A stretch of DNA of 64,000 nucleotides from Caproiciproducens galactitolivorans. Its GTDB lineage: Bacteria; Bacillota; Clostridia; Oscillospirales; Acutalibacteraceae. Both the position numbers and the translations under genes were made by a program. Shown here piece after piece: positions 38,566-48,030 of this stretch. Below the pieces are notes generated by a model. That model saw only the letters and a program-made list of their open reading frames with translations, ran no database searches and had not been told where the DNA came from. Every line of letters begins with the position of its first letter. The first letter of the stretch is position 1. The stretch is from assembly GCF_026672255.1 (NCBI RefSeq), contig NZ_JAPOHA010000002.1, positions 262,189 to 326,188 on the forward strand, in the 5' to 3' direction.

Positions 38566-40242
38566 ATGTTGTCTCAGCTTTATATAGAAAATATTGCAGT
38601 GATTGAAAAAGCCGGCATTGATTTTCATGACGGCTTGAATGTCCTGACCGGTGAAACCGGCGCGGGAAAATCCATTGTCATTGATTCGATTAATGCCATC
38701 CTTGGAGAAAGAACATCGCGCGAATTAATCCGTACCGGCGCGCGCTCTGCTTTTGTTACCGCAGTTTTTTCGAATATAGGGGAACAGACGGTTCAGAAAC
38801 TGACCGAGCTCGGATATACGCCCGAAGAAGACGGAAGCGTTATGATTCAGCGTGAAATCCATACGGACGGCAAGGCCGTCTGCCGCATCAACAGCCGGCC
38901 GGCGACCGTATCGGTCTTAAAGGCAGTCGGGCCGTTTCTGATCAACATCCACGGACAGCATGAAAGCTATGATTTGTTATCTCCCGATTTACATATCCGC
39001 TATATTGACCGAATGGGCGTGCCGGAAGATCTTTTGAAAACCTATCAGGATGCTTTCAGCGCAATGAACCGAATTAAGAGCAAGCTGGATTCCAACCAAA
39101 TGGATGAAGCGCAGAAAGCAAGGAAAATTGATTTATTAACGTATCAGATTCAGGAACTGGAAGCTGCCGACCTGCATGCCGGAGAGCAGGATGAGCTGAA
39201 TCATACAAGAACCAAATTTCTGAATATTGAAAAGATCGTGGATTCGGTCAATGCCGCAAAATCCGCTTTGAATGGGGAAGAAAGCTTCGAAGGCGCTTTG
39301 TCCTCCGTTTCCACCGCGGCAGACGCTTTGGCGGAAGCGGAGCGGTATTACCCCGAAATTCACGCTCTGGCGGAAAGAATCAAGAATATTCAGTACGAGT
39401 TGGAAGACTGCGGCGAAGAAATCCGAAATTTAACGGCCGATTTGGAATATGATCCCGGTGAACTTGAAAGAATAGAAGCAAGGCTGGATGTCCTGTATCG
39501 GCTTGGCCTGAAATACGGTGGTTCCGTCGAAAAGATGCTTGAATTTCTGGAGGATTCCAAAAGGCAGTTGGAAGATATTCAGCTTTCGGACGAAAAGACG
39601 GCACAATTGACAAAAGAATATCGCGAAACGAAAGCACAGGCGGAAAAGCTTGCCGAAGAAATTTCGGCCCGCCGCAAAAAGACAGCGGAGGCTTTTGCTG
39701 CGAAAGTAAAAGGGGAACTGCGTTTCCTCGATATGCCGAATATTGATTTTCAGGTGGAACAGGAACGCTGTGAATTAAATTCCCTTGGCTGCGATAAAGT
39801 GCAGTTTTTAATATCGACCAATCCGGGCGAACCGGCGAAACCGATTGCGAAAATTGCGTCCGGCGGCGAACTGTCGCGTATTATGCTGGCGATTAAAACG
39901 GTTTTGGCCGATAAGGACGATATCGACACGCTGATCTTCGACGAAGTGGATACAGGCGTCAGCGGCAGCGCCGCGCAAAAGGTCGGGCTGAAGCTCCGCG
40001 AGGTTTCCGGAAACCGTCAGGTCATCTGTGTTACGCATCTGGCCCAGATTGCCGCTTTGGCAAATACCCAGTATCTCATTAAAAAGCATGTAAAGGACAA
40101 TAAAACCTTTACCGATGTGGCGGAATTGGATTTCGACGGCAGAAAGCAGGAGCTGGCCCGGATTATGGGCGGTTCGCAGATTACGCCGCTTTTGCTCCAG
40201 AACGCCGAAGAAATGCTGAAAATGGCACAGAATAACGAATAA
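38566..40242 (+). CDS. recN: DNA repair protein RecN
   Basis: SMC-like ATPase used in recombinational repair of double-strand breaks. The 558-residue protein begins LSQLYIENIAVIEKAGIDF and has Walker A GETGAGKS (about 28-35), a long coiled coil in the middle, the ABC signature ASGGELSRIMLAIKTVL, and Walker B DTLIFDEVDTGVSG. The ATG at 38566 has GGGTGAT ahead; an upstream GTG at 38557 lies inside that site. It ends two bases before the tyrS -35 region. Confidence 0.96.
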   Translation: MLSQLYIENIAVIEKAGIDFHDGLNVLTGETGAGKSIVIDSINAILGERTSRELIRTGARSAFVTAVFSNIGEQTVQKLTELGYTPEEDGSVMIQREIHTDGKAVCRINSRPATVSVLKAVGPFLINIHGQHESYDLLSPDLHIRYIDRMGVPEDLLKTYQDAFSAMNRIKSKLDSNQMDEAQKARKIDLLTYQIQELEAADLHAGEQDELNHTRTKFLNIEKIVDSVNAAKSALNGEESFEGALSSVSTAADALAEAERYYPEIHALAERIKNIQYELEDCGEEIRNLTADLEYDPGELERIEARLDVLYRLGLKYGGSVEKMLEFLEDSKRQLEDIQLSDEKTAQLTKEYRETKAQAEKLAEEISARRKKTAEAFAAKVKGELRFLDMPNIDFQVEQERCELNSLGCDKVQFLISTNPGEPAKPIAKIASGGELSRIMLAIKTVLADKDDIDTLIFDEVDTGVSGSAAQKVGLKLREVSGNRQVICVTHLAQIAALANTQYLIKKHVKDNKTFTDVAELDFDGRKQELARIMGGSQITPLLLQNAEEMLKMAQNNE

Positions 40243-40245
40243 GAC

Positions 40246-40284
40246 TTGACATTGACAAATTGATTCGATATAATGCATTATAAT
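40246..40284 (+). promoter_or_regulatory. Sigma-A promoter of tyrS, perfect consensus
   Basis: TTGACA (40246-40251), 17 bases and TATAAT (40269-40274). A second TTGACA (40252-40257) follows at once, and a second TATAAT (40279-40284) makes TATAATGCATTATA a perfect 14-base palindrome. Transcription would begin near 40281, just ahead of the T-box. Confidence 0.85.
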
Positions 40285-40287
40285 GGC

Positions 40288-40538
40288 AATGAAGGGAAGA
40301 AGTAATCCGATCATACGGCAAAGAGAGCCTGCGGGCGGTGTAAGCAGGCGCGTCAGTCGGAAGAAATACATCCCGGAGCCGCCGGACTGAACGGTATCCA
40401 TTAGGTCCGGCCGTGGTAGCGCACGTTACAGCGCGTGGGTATTATTTGTACCCGTAAGGCCGCATCTGTGAAGCTGTGGCGAACTGAGGTGGTACCGCGG
40501 TTATTCCGCCCTCTGCAAAAATGCAGGGGGCGTTTTTT
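40288..40538 (+). promoter_or_regulatory. T-box riboswitch (tyrosine tRNA) with terminator
   Basis: A leader that senses uncharged tRNA and switches between terminator and antiterminator. The conserved T-box sequence GAACTGAGGTGGTACCGCGG is at 40481-40500. The terminator is CGCCCTCTGC pairing with GCAGGGGGCG (40507-40532), then TTTTTT. Stem I lies upstream with the GA-rich AGAAGTAA and AGAGAGCC elements. A TAC codon at 40367-40369 is the likely specifier, matching tyrosine and the downstream tyrS. The specifier position is read by eye and was not folded. Confidence 0.92.
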
Positions 40539-40569
40539 ATACCCCCTGATGAAAAATGGAGGAAAAAAC

Positions 40570-41799
40570 ATGGGAGTATTTGAAGAACTCAGAGACAGGG
40601 GCTTAATTGCCCAGATGACGGATGAGGAGAAAATTAAAGATCTTCTCAACAATCACAAAACGACCTTTTATATCGGGTTTGACCCGACGGCGGACAGCCT
40701 TCACGTAGGTCATTTTGTTCAGATTATGGTTATGGCTCATATGCAGCGCGCGGGACATACGCCGATTGCTTTATTCGGCGGCGGAACCGGCATGGTCGGC
40801 GACCCGTCCGGAAAATCCGATATGCGCAAAATGCTGACGAGAGAAGAAATCGACCATAATATTCAGTGTTTCCAAAAGCAAATGTCAAGGCTGATTGATT
40901 TTTCCGAGGGGAAAGCGATTATGGCCAACAATAAAGACTGGCTGCTGAATTTGAACTATATTGAATTTTTACGGGATGTAGGCGTACATTTCTCCGTAAA
41001 CCGCATGCTTGCCGCGGAATGCTACAAGCAGCGCATGGAGAAGGGGCTTTCTTTCTTTGAGCTGAATTATATGATTATGCAGAGCTACGATTTTGTGGAA
41101 TTGAACCATAGATATAACTGCCAGCTGGAGCTTGGCGGGGATGATCAGTGGAGCAATATTATCGGCGGCGTGGAGCTGCTTCGCCGCAAGGAGGGCAAGG
41201 ATGCTTACGGCATGACGTTCACCCTCCTGACAACCAGCGAGGGCAAAAAGATGGGCAAGACGGAAAAGGGCGCGGTATGGCTCGATCCGGAAAAGACAAC
41301 CCCCTTCGAGTTTTACCAGTATTGGCGCAATATCGGGGACGCCGATGTGATTAAATGCCTGAAAATCCTGACTTTCCTGCCGCTGTCCCAAATCAATGAG
41401 CTGGCAAAGCTGGAAGGCGGGGAGCTCAATCAGGCGAAAGAAATTCTGGCCTATGAAGTTACCAAGCTGATTCACGGGGAGGAAGAAGCAAACAAGGCGC
41501 AGGAAGGCGCGCGCGCATTGTTTGGCACCGGCGAAAATACGGATAATATGCCGTCCACCGATCTTACTGCCGCGGATTTCACAGACGGCGAAATCGGCGT
41601 ATTGGATCTTCTGGTAAAAACAAAGCTTGCTCCGTCAAGGGGAGAGGGAAGACGCCTGATTGAGCAGGGCGGCATTTCCATTGACAATGAAAAAGTTTCC
41701 GAAACGACGGCAAAGCTGGCTTTAAAGGATTTTGAGAAAAGCTATATTATTATCAAAAAGGGCAAGAAAGTCTATCACAAAGTCAATTTGGCGGACTGA
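40570..41799 (+). CDS. tyrS: Tyrosine-tRNA ligase
   Basis: Charges tRNA-Tyr. The 409-residue class I synthetase has the HIGH equivalent HVGH in [36 protein letters not shown], and the KMSKS equivalent [18 protein letters not shown]. The C-terminal S4 RNA-binding domain is [24 protein letters not shown]. The ATG at 40570 with TGGAGG ahead is used; the frame is open back to 40435, but that part lies inside the T-box terminator. It is controlled by the T-box. Confidence 0.97.
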   Translation: MGVFEELRDRGLIAQMTDEEKIKDLLNNHKTTFYIGFDPTADSLHVGHFVQIMVMAHMQRAGHTPIALFGGGTGMVGDPSGKSDMRKMLTREEIDHNIQCFQKQMSRLIDFSEGKAIMANNKDWLLNLNYIEFLRDVGVHFSVNRMLAAECYKQRMEKGLSFFELNYMIMQSYDFVELNHRYNCQLELGGDDQWSNIIGGVELLRRKEGKDAYGMTFTLLTTSEGKKMGKTEKGAVWLDPEKTTPFEFYQYWRNIGDADVIKCLKILTFLPLSQINELAKLEGGELNQAKEILAYEVTKLIHGEEEANKAQEGARALFGTGENTDNMPSTDLTAADFTDGEIGVLDLLVKTKLAPSRGEGRRLIEQGGISIDNEKVSETTAKLALKDFEKSYIIIKKGKKVYHKVNLAD

Positions 41800-41821
41800 T
41801 TTCCGGTCCGGGTAAAGAGCA

Positions 41822-41857
41822 GGTCCGCGTCTGGTTTTCAGGCGCGGGCCGTTTTGA
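41822..41857 (+). terminator. Terminator of tyrS
   Basis: GGTCCGCGTCT pairs with AGGCGCGGGCC around a GGTTTTC loop (41822-41850), followed by GTTTTGATT. The stem has one T-G wobble or mismatch in the middle. Confidence 0.75.
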
Positions 41858-41886
41858 TTGATTTTTGGCGTTCTTTTCCTTATAAT
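41858..41886 (+). promoter_or_regulatory. Sigma-A promoter of the yfhO-like gene
   Basis: TTGATT (41858-41863), 17 bases and consensus TATAAT (41881-41886), placed 32 bases ahead of the start and just after the tyrS terminator hairpin. Confidence 0.65.
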
Positions 41887-41918
41887 AAGAATATTGATTT
41901 TTACGGAGGAAAACACAA

Positions 41919-44576
41919 ATGAAGAGAAAATGCTCCTATCTGACCGCGCCCGCCGCGGTGGCACTTTTGCTGTTATCCGTATTTTGTGTTTGCCAGATGT
42001 ACCCCTTCGGAACAAAAACGCTTTCCTGGTGCGATATGGACCAGCAGGTTATCCCGTTTTTACTGGATTTTAAGGATATTCTATCGGGCAAAGCAAATCT
42101 GTTCCTGAACATGCAGAATTCCGGGGGCATGAATTTCTGGGGTGTTTTTCTCTTCTTTATTTCCAGCCCGTTTACGTTCCTCGTTGCTTTTATCGATAAG
42201 GCAGGCATTTATCAATTCGTAAATATTCTTGTCTTATTAAAAATGATGACGTGCGCACTGACGGCCGAAATTTTTTTCCGGTATCGTTTCAAAAATCTCA
42301 GTTTGATGCAAAGTACGGCTCTGTCGGTCATGTATGCTTTCTGCGGCTATACGATGTTCTATTATCAGAATCACGTATGGCTCGATATGATGTATTTGTT
42401 TCCGGTTCTTTTAATCGGGCTGGACAGACTGATTCACAAGGAAAAAACAGGGCTCTATATTTTTTCTTTCACCGCCATGCTGACGGTAAATTTTTATCTG
42501 AGCTATATGGTCACGATTTTTCTCGTGATTTCCTTTGGCCTGTACATCTTTTTTTTCGCTCCGCGGGAGCGGCGCGGAAGAATCGTATTGCTGTTCGAAA
42601 TTTCCACTTTACTGGTGGCTTTGCTTACGGCGGTGGTCTGGATTCCGGCGCTGATGCAGTATGTCCAGTCCGCAAGGACGGGGAATTTATTTACCAGCCT
42701 GCGGGTGGGAACCCTTTTTACCCGATTTGATACAACGCTGGCGGTGATCCTCTGTACAAGCGCCGTTTTTTCAGCAGTCGTGATGTATCTGCTGTTTGTA
42801 AAAAAGCAGACGGAAACCGCCGCTTTCTCCTTTTATCTTTTCCTGCTGATGATGATTCCGGTTTTTATCGAACCGGTCAATAAAATGTGGCATACGGGGA
42901 ATTATCAGGCCTTTCCCGTGCGTTATGGGTATATCACCGTCTTTTTCGGCCTGATTCTGCTTGCTGTCGTCATAGCAGGTATCAATGAGGACACCCGGTT
43001 CACGCACAGCCGCATCATTCCGTTATTTGGCGCGATGCTGGCGGTCGGCGCCGTATTTGTAGCGGAATGCCTGATTCTTTACAAGGACTATCACACGGTA
43101 ACGGTTTATACGAGGACACTGTGGGGAAACAGCGAAAGCCTGCGCTTGCTGCTCGCTTTTTCCTTTACGGCGGCGCTTGCCTATCTGGTTCTGCTCCTTC
43201 TTTACCGTTACAGACAGCTTAGTAAAAGGGCCTTTTCCGTGCTGCTTTGCATGATTGTGCTTTTGGAAGCCGTCTTTAATTCCAGCGTTTACATCGCTTC
43301 CGCTGCGAACAGCGCGAGAAGCGAATTACCGGTTATTGATCTGAGCGGAAAAATTCAGGATGACGCGCTCTACCGCGTGAAAACCGAGAAAAAGTATTTT
43401 GACGTTAATCTTGTCGGCAGCATGGGGTATAATACGCTGAGCCATTATACCTCGCTGACAAACGAAAGCTTTATGTATACCATGAAAAAACTGGGCTATT
43501 CCTCCTATTGGATGGAAGTAAATTCAAACGGGGGAACCAAACTGACGGACGCGATTTTAGGAAATAAATACAGCATTGTTCAGCCCGCGGATTTACAGGA
43601 ACCGAATAAAGTAATTTATAAAAATGATAAATATGAAATTGCAGAAAATGAAATGACGCTGCCGGTTGGATTTGTCATGGATGTTCGTTCGGTGGAAGCC
43701 CTGAAAAATCTGCCGAATACTTCCCGGCTGAACCTTCAGCAGGCAATTTTCGAATCTGTTTTCCATACGAAAGAAAAGCTGTTTGTGAATTATGAGCCAA
43801 CAGTCAAAACCAATATTCAATATCAGCATGACAAAAATTACAGCCTGGCCTTCCGGGACAACAGTGAAACCGGAATGCTGATTTACCGGATTCCTGTAAA
43901 AGAGAAACAGACCCTTTATTTTGATTGTTTCGACCGGTTTTCCAACAACCTGATTGAGCATATTAATTCCAGCTTCAATGTTTTTGTAAATGGTAAACTA
44001 ATCCAGGAAAACTACCCGAATCAGCCGAATAACGGCCTTTTAAATCTCGGAACCTTTCAGAATGAAACGGTGGAAGTCGAAGTCGAAGTGTTAAAAGAGG
44101 TTGCCGCGAAATCCTTCGGCCTTGCCGGATTAAAGGATGATGTTTTAAAGCAGGCGATCGGCAAAACGACGGCAGCCCAGTTAAAACAATCCGGAAATCA
44201 AATTGTCGGAACGGCGGCTGCGAACGACGACAGTTCCTGGCTTTTTCTGCCGATTACCGCTGATAACGGTTTTACGGCGAAGGTGAATCATAAAAGCACG
44301 GAAATTCACCGTGTCTTGGACTCGATGATGGCGGTAAAGCTGCAAAAAGGGGAGAACCGGATTTCAATTTCCTATGTCCCAACCGGATTCAAAACCGGCT
44401 TGCTTTTGTCGGCGGCGGGGATATTCCTATGTATCTTCTGGTATCGCTTCCTGAAAAAAAGAAACTATGATAAGATCAAATTTCTGGAGCTTCCGGGTCT
44501 CCTGGTTTTCACGCTGCTTCTTTTTGCCGTGATTTTTGCAATTTATCTGTTCCCAATCGGCGTCTACTTTTCATAA
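41919..44576 (+). CDS. YfhO family multi-pass membrane protein
   Basis: Large polytopic membrane protein (885 residues) of the YfhO family, which resembles GT-C glycosyltransferases; Bacillus YfhO has been linked to lipoteichoic acid glycosylation. An N-terminal membrane segment is followed by the acidic loop WCDMDQQVIPFLLDFKDIL, typical of the family. About a dozen helices run to residue 470, then a long outer domain (about 475-810) and last helices. The C-terminus ends in a helix with IYLFPIGVYFS. The ATG follows GGAGG. It stands alone with its own promoter. The sugar donor and target are unknown. Confidence 0.87.
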   Translation: MKRKCSYLTAPAAVALLLLSVFCVCQMYPFGTKTLSWCDMDQQVIPFLLDFKDILSGKANLFLNMQNSGGMNFWGVFLFFISSPFTFLVAFIDKAGIYQFVNILVLLKMMTCALTAEIFFRYRFKNLSLMQSTALSVMYAFCGYTMFYYQNHVWLDMMYLFPVLLIGLDRLIHKEKTGLYIFSFTAMLTVNFYLSYMVTIFLVISFGLYIFFFAPRERRGRIVLLFEISTLLVALLTAVVWIPALMQYVQSARTGNLFTSLRVGTLFTRFDTTLAVILCTSAVFSAVVMYLLFVKKQTETAAFSFYLFLLMMIPVFIEPVNKMWHTGNYQAFPVRYGYITVFFGLILLAVVIAGINEDTRFTHSRIIPLFGAMLAVGAVFVAECLILYKDYHTVTVYTRTLWGNSESLRLLLAFSFTAALAYLVLLLLYRYRQLSKRAFSVLLCMIVLLEAVFNSSVYIASAANSARSELPVIDLSGKIQDDALYRVKTEKKYFDVNLVGSMGYNTLSHYTSLTNESFMYTMKKLGYSSYWMEVNSNGGTKLTDAILGNKYSIVQPADLQEPNKVIYKNDKYEIAENEMTLPVGFVMDVRSVEALKNLPNTSRLNLQQAIFESVFHTKEKLFVNYEPTVKTNIQYQHDKNYSLAFRDNSETGMLIYRIPVKEKQTLYFDCFDRFSNNLIEHINSSFNVFVNGKLIQENYPNQPNNGLLNLGTFQNETVEVEVEVLKEVAAKSFGLAGLKDDVLKQAIGKTTAAQLKQSGNQIVGTAAANDDSSWLFLPITADNGFTAKVNHKSTEIHRVLDSMMAVKLQKGENRISISYVPTGFKTGLLLSAAGIFLCIFWYRFLKKRNYDKIKFLELPGLLVFTLLLFAVIFAIYLFPIGVYFS

Positions 44577-44620
44577 GAGGGCAATTGCAAAATAGCCTTG
44601 TCAAAAAATATGACATAAAA

Positions 44621-44663
44621 AATGCGCCTTGATCGGACTTGGAAAACCGATTTAAGGCGCATT
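44621..44663. terminator. Bidirectional terminator between yfhO-like gene and lysine operon
   Basis: AATGCGCCTT (44621-44630) pairs with AAGGCGCATT (44654-44663), and GATCGG with CCGATT inside. On the minus strand the stem is followed by a T-run (CATTTTTTATG), a good end for the ACT-dapB-dapA-asd operon; on the plus strand the T-run is weak. Confidence 0.8.
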
Positions 44664-44730
44664 TGCTTGCTTTTGGAGCTGTTTTTTGTATGGATTTTGT
44701 TGCAAAATCATTTTTTCAACAGCCAATTTT

Positions 44731-45195
44731 TTATTGCATATTCATACTTTTTTCGATTTCATGAAGCGTCTGATCAAAATCCGCTGCCGTAATCAGCAGG
44801 GAGATATCCACCTCGGACGTCGTAATAATCCGGATATCCGTTTCAATATTTGCCGCGGCTGCAAATACTTTCGCGGCTACGCCGGGTGTATTTTTCATAT
44901 TTTGATCGTAAACGGAAATCTTGCAGTTTCCGCTGCTGACGATTGTTTTAATATTGGAGGTGTCGCGCAGATTGGATGTAAAAGCCAGAATTTTATCCAG
45001 GTCGTTATCGGAAATCGTAAAGGAAACGGATGTGAACGCTCCCTGCGTTGGGGCAAGCGAAATCATATCTACGTTTACATCAAAATCCGCTATTTTTTGA
45101 AACAGATTCGATATAAAGGATAATTCCGACGGACAATTCTGTAATGTGATCAGTGTAATATCATTTACGGTGGTGATCACCGGCTCTAAAATCAT
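44731..45195 (-). CDS. Stand-alone ACT-domain protein resembling aspartokinase regulatory half
   Basis: A 154-residue protein made only of two ACT-like repeats. The second repeat, SVYDQNMKNTPGVAAKVFAAAANIETDIRIITTSEVDISLLI, closely resembles the regulatory C-terminus of aspartate kinase, where lysine or threonine binds; the first (LQNCPSELSFISNLFQKIADFDVNVDMIS) matches the preceding ACT. There is no kinase domain. It is the last gene of the lysine-riboswitch operon and overlaps dapB by four bases. In Bacillus a similar free beta subunit comes from an internal start in lysC. A role as a lysine-sensing subunit is inference. Confidence 0.85.
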   Translation of the reverse strand: MILEPVITTVNDITLITLQNCPSELSFISNLFQKIADFDVNVDMISLAPTQGAFTSVSFTISDNDLDKILAFTSNLRDTSNIKTIVSSGNCKISVYDQNMKNTPGVAAKVFAAAANIETDIRIITTSEVDISLLITAADFDQTLHEIEKSMNMQ

Positions 45196-45959
45196 GAGGA
45201 AGCCTCCCTTTTTAATAAATCAGACATATTGTAAAGTCCTGCGGGCTTATCGGTCAAATAAACGGCTGCATTGACCGCGCCCGCGGCAAAAATGCCTTTC
45301 GACTGGGCGGAATGCGACAGTGTAATGACTTCCTGATTGCCGGCAAAGATGACTTCATGTTCGCCGACGATTGTTCCCCCGCGAACGGAATGAATTCCGA
45401 TTTCGGAGGGATCTCTTTTTTTGCGCTGTGAATGCCGGTCATAAACATAACGCGTGTTTTCCTTTAACACGGAGGAAATCCCATCGGCAATCATTAACGC
45501 GGTACCGCTCGGCGCATCGATCTTTTGGTTATGATGCTGTTCGATGATCTCAATGTCAAATCCGCTGCCCAAAGCTTTTGCCGCCATTTTGGAAAGCTCG
45601 ATCAGTAAGTTTACACCGAGCGACATGTTGCCTGAATAGAAAACAGGAACTTCGGCCGATACCCGTTTCAGTGCTTCCACCTGTGCGCCGTTGTAGCCGG
45701 TTGTGCATAAAACAAGCGGCGTTTTGTGTATCTGCGCATATTGCAGAAGCGAGGAAAGAAGCGCCGGATTCGAAAAATCAACGATGACATCCACATCTAC
45801 GTTAATATCCGCCGGTTTTGCGAACACCGGGAAAGGATGTTTCTCTTCCGGGTTTATATCAATTCCGCCGACGATCATGCAATCATCCCGCTGCGCCGCA
45901 CAGGAAGCGACTTCGCGTCCCATTTTGCCATTGCATCCGCCGACAATTATCCTTGTCAT
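45192..45959 (-). CDS. dapB: 4-hydroxy-tetrahydrodipicolinate reductase
   Basis: NAD(P)H reduction in the lysine/diaminopimelate pathway. The 255-residue protein begins RIIVGGCNGKMGREV (Rossmann), has VIVDFSNPALLSSLLQYA, VLCTTGY, the signature with catalytic His residues EIIEQHHNQKIDAPSGTALM, and HSVRGGTIVGEHEVIFAG. It is intact and of normal length. Order on the minus strand is asd, dapA, dapB, ACT protein. Confidence 0.97.
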   Translation of the reverse strand: MTRIIVGGCNGKMGREVASCAAQRDDCMIVGGIDINPEEKHPFPVFAKPADINVDVDVIVDFSNPALLSSLLQYAQIHKTPLVLCTTGYNGAQVEALKRVSAEVPVFYSGNMSLGVNLLIELSKMAAKALGSGFDIEIIEQHHNQKIDAPSGTALMIADGISSVLKENTRYVYDRHSQRKKRDPSEIGIHSVRGGTIVGEHEVIFAGNQEVITLSHSAQSKGIFAAGAVNAAVYLTDKPAGLYNMSDLLKREASS

Positions 45960-45983
45960 TTTAACGTTCCCCCGAAGGTCTTT

Positions 45984-46874
45984 TTATTTTAACAACTCGT
46001 ATTTTTTCAATAACGCGGTAAGCTTTGCGAGAGCTTCACTGCTCATTTCCGTTAAGGGCAGGCGGCAGTCACCGCTTTTAAAGCCAAGCATCTTCATCGC
46101 CGCTTTTATAGGAATCGGGTTTACATCCATAAACATGGCTTCCATCAGCTCAATGTTTTTTAAGAAAGCGTCGCGGCTGGAAGCGATATCGCCTGCGAAA
46201 TAATCCGCGCACAGCTTGTGCATGACGCCGGGAAGGATATTCGCCAGGACGGAGATAACCCCTTTTCCGCCCAAAGCCAGCATCGGCAGCGTCTGGTCGT
46301 CGTTGCCGGAATATACATGTAAATTCTCGCCGCAGAGGGAAATGGTTTTGGCGACAGAGGAAATATCCCCGTTTGCCTCTTTGGTGGCGTTAATATTCGG
46401 ATGCTTGGAAAGCTCGAGATAGGTTTCCGGTTTGATATTGCAGCCCGTGCGCGACGGTACGTTGTAAACAATGATCGGCACATCGACCCGGTCGGCAATA
46501 TAGGTGTAGTGCTTTACAAGCCCGGCCTGCGAGGTTTTGTTATAGTAAGGAGTAACCATCAGCAGACCGTCCGCGCCGATTTCCTGCATGGAACGGGAAA
46601 GCTCAAGCGCATAGCGGGTATCGTTGCTGCCAGAGCTTGCGATAACCGGTATCCTCTTATTTACCCGATCGATCATGAACTTTACGGCTTCACAATGCTC
46701 GTCGTGGCTTAAAACCGCGCATTCTCCGGTTGTGCCGCAGGCGATAATCGCATCTGTTCCGTTCGCAATATGAAAATCAATTAATTCACCCAATACATCA
46801 TAATCCACGGAACCGTCGTCTTTCATCGGCGTTACCAGTGCGACACCGGACCCCTTAAAAATCAGCTTTTTCAT
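45984..46874 (-). CDS. dapA: 4-hydroxy-tetrahydrodipicolinate synthase
   Basis: Condenses pyruvate with aspartate semialdehyde through a lysine Schiff base. The 296-residue TIM-barrel has GTTGECAVLSHDEH, VTPYYNKTSQAGLVKHY with the catalytic Tyr, IIVYNVPSRTGCNI, and the catalytic Lys in NINATKEANGD. GGAGG lies nine bases before the ATG. A spore former needs this branch also for dipicolinate, though no spoVF genes are here. Confidence 0.97.
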   Translation of the reverse strand: MKKLIFKGSGVALVTPMKDDGSVDYDVLGELIDFHIANGTDAIIACGTTGECAVLSHDEHCEAVKFMIDRVNKRIPVIASSGSNDTRYALELSRSMQEIGADGLLMVTPYYNKTSQAGLVKHYTYIADRVDVPIIVYNVPSRTGCNIKPETYLELSKHPNINATKEANGDISSVAKTISLCGENLHVYSGNDDQTLPMLALGGKGVISVLANILPGVMHKLCADYFAGDIASSRDAFLKNIELMEAMFMDVNPIPIKAAMKMLGFKSGDCRLPLTEMSSEALAKLTALLKKYELLK

Positions 46875-46900
46875 GAAATACCTCCAAATCGCAAGGATTG

Positions 46901-47980
46901 TTAATCAAGATAGCCTTTTGCGCAAAGAAGCTCCGCCATTAATACGGCGCCGCCCGCCGCGCCGCGCAGGGTGTTGTGGGAAAGGCATACAAACTTGATG
47001 TCGTATTGCGTATCCGGGCGCAGCCGGCCGATGGAAACGGCCATGCCGTTTTCCAGGTTACGGTCCAGTCTGGACTGCGGACGGTCTTCTTCACGGAAAT
47101 AATGCAGGAACTGTTTGGGCGCGCTGGGAAGCTGAAGCTCTTGCGGAACGCCCTTATAGTTTTCCCATCTGGATATGATTTCTTCCATCTCCGCTTTTTT
47201 ATCAAAGGAAAGAAATACTGCGGCAGTGTGTCCGTCGGAAACCGGAACGCGCAGGCACTGCGACGTAATGCAGGGGGTAGCAGCGTTTACAATGGCGCCG
47301 TTTTCAACGTGTCCCCAGATTTTAAGGGGCTCGTTTTCCGATTTTCCTTCTTCGCCGCCGATAAACGGGATGACGTTATCAACGCTTTCCGGCCATGTCT
47401 GAAAGGTTTTGCCCGCGCCGGAAATCGCCTGATAGGTACAGGCAAGAACTTTGGTAACGTTCAAATCCATCAGAGGGTGGATTGCCGGAACATAGCTTTG
47501 CAGCGAGCAGTTTGATTTTACGGCGATAAAACCGCGTTTTGTTCCCAGTCTTTTGCGCTGGGCGTCGATTACAGCCGCGTGGCCGGGGTTGATTTCCGGG
47601 ATAATCATCGGCACGTCGGCGGTCATGCGGTGCGCGCTGTTGTTCGACAGAACCGGGCATTCCGCTTTTGCGTAAGCTTCCTCCAACGCTTTGATTTCCT
47701 CTTTCTTCATATTGACGGCACAGAAAACAAAATCGACTAAAGAGGCAACCTTTTGTACGTCTTCCTCCGCGTTAAAAACGACCATGTTTTCCATGGATTT
47801 CGGCATGGGCGTCGTCATCAGCCAATGGTCGCCGACTGCTTCTTTATATGTTTTACCGGCAGAACGCGAACTGGCTGCGAGCGCCGTAACCGTAAACCAC
47901 GGATGGTTTTCAAGCAATGTTGCGAACCGCTGCCCGACCATGCCGGTCGCGCCGATAATACCTACGTTATATTTTTTCAT
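46901..47980 (-). CDS. asd: Aspartate-semialdehyde dehydrogenase, long (fungal/archaeal-type) form
   Basis: Reduces aspartyl phosphate to the semialdehyde, shared by lysine, threonine and methionine synthesis. The 359-residue protein has the NADP loop VGIIGATGMVGQRFATLL, the catalytic Cys in VKSNCSLQSYVPAI, VLACTYQAISGAGKTF, VPVSDGHTAAVFLSF and a C-terminal LRGAAGGAVLMAELL. This spacing follows the longer archaeal/fungal branch rather than the short Bacillus-type. It is the first gene after the lysine riboswitch. Confidence 0.95.
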   Translation of the reverse strand: MKKYNVGIIGATGMVGQRFATLLENHPWFTVTALAASSRSAGKTYKEAVGDHWLMTTPMPKSMENMVVFNAEEDVQKVASLVDFVFCAVNMKKEEIKALEEAYAKAECPVLSNNSAHRMTADVPMIIPEINPGHAAVIDAQRKRLGTKRGFIAVKSNCSLQSYVPAIHPLMDLNVTKVLACTYQAISGAGKTFQTWPESVDNVIPFIGGEEGKSENEPLKIWGHVENGAIVNAATPCITSQCLRVPVSDGHTAAVFLSFDKKAEMEEIISRWENYKGVPQELQLPSAPKQFLHYFREEDRPQSRLDRNLENGMAVSIGRLRPDTQYDIKFVCLSHNTLRGAAGGAVLMAELLCAKGYLD

Positions 47981-48030
47981 TTGTTCCTCCTTAATTATAT
48001 GATAAATGTTAAAATAAATAGAATGATATT

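Noticed and set aside
40435..40569. 45-residue N-terminal extension of tyrS
   Set aside because: The stretch is the T-box core and terminator; translation there is not expected and the ATG at 40570 has a proper ribosome-binding site.
44686..45123. 145-residue plus-strand frame opposite the ACT gene
   Set aside because: Shadow of the ACT-domain gene, which has clear homology and is in an operon.
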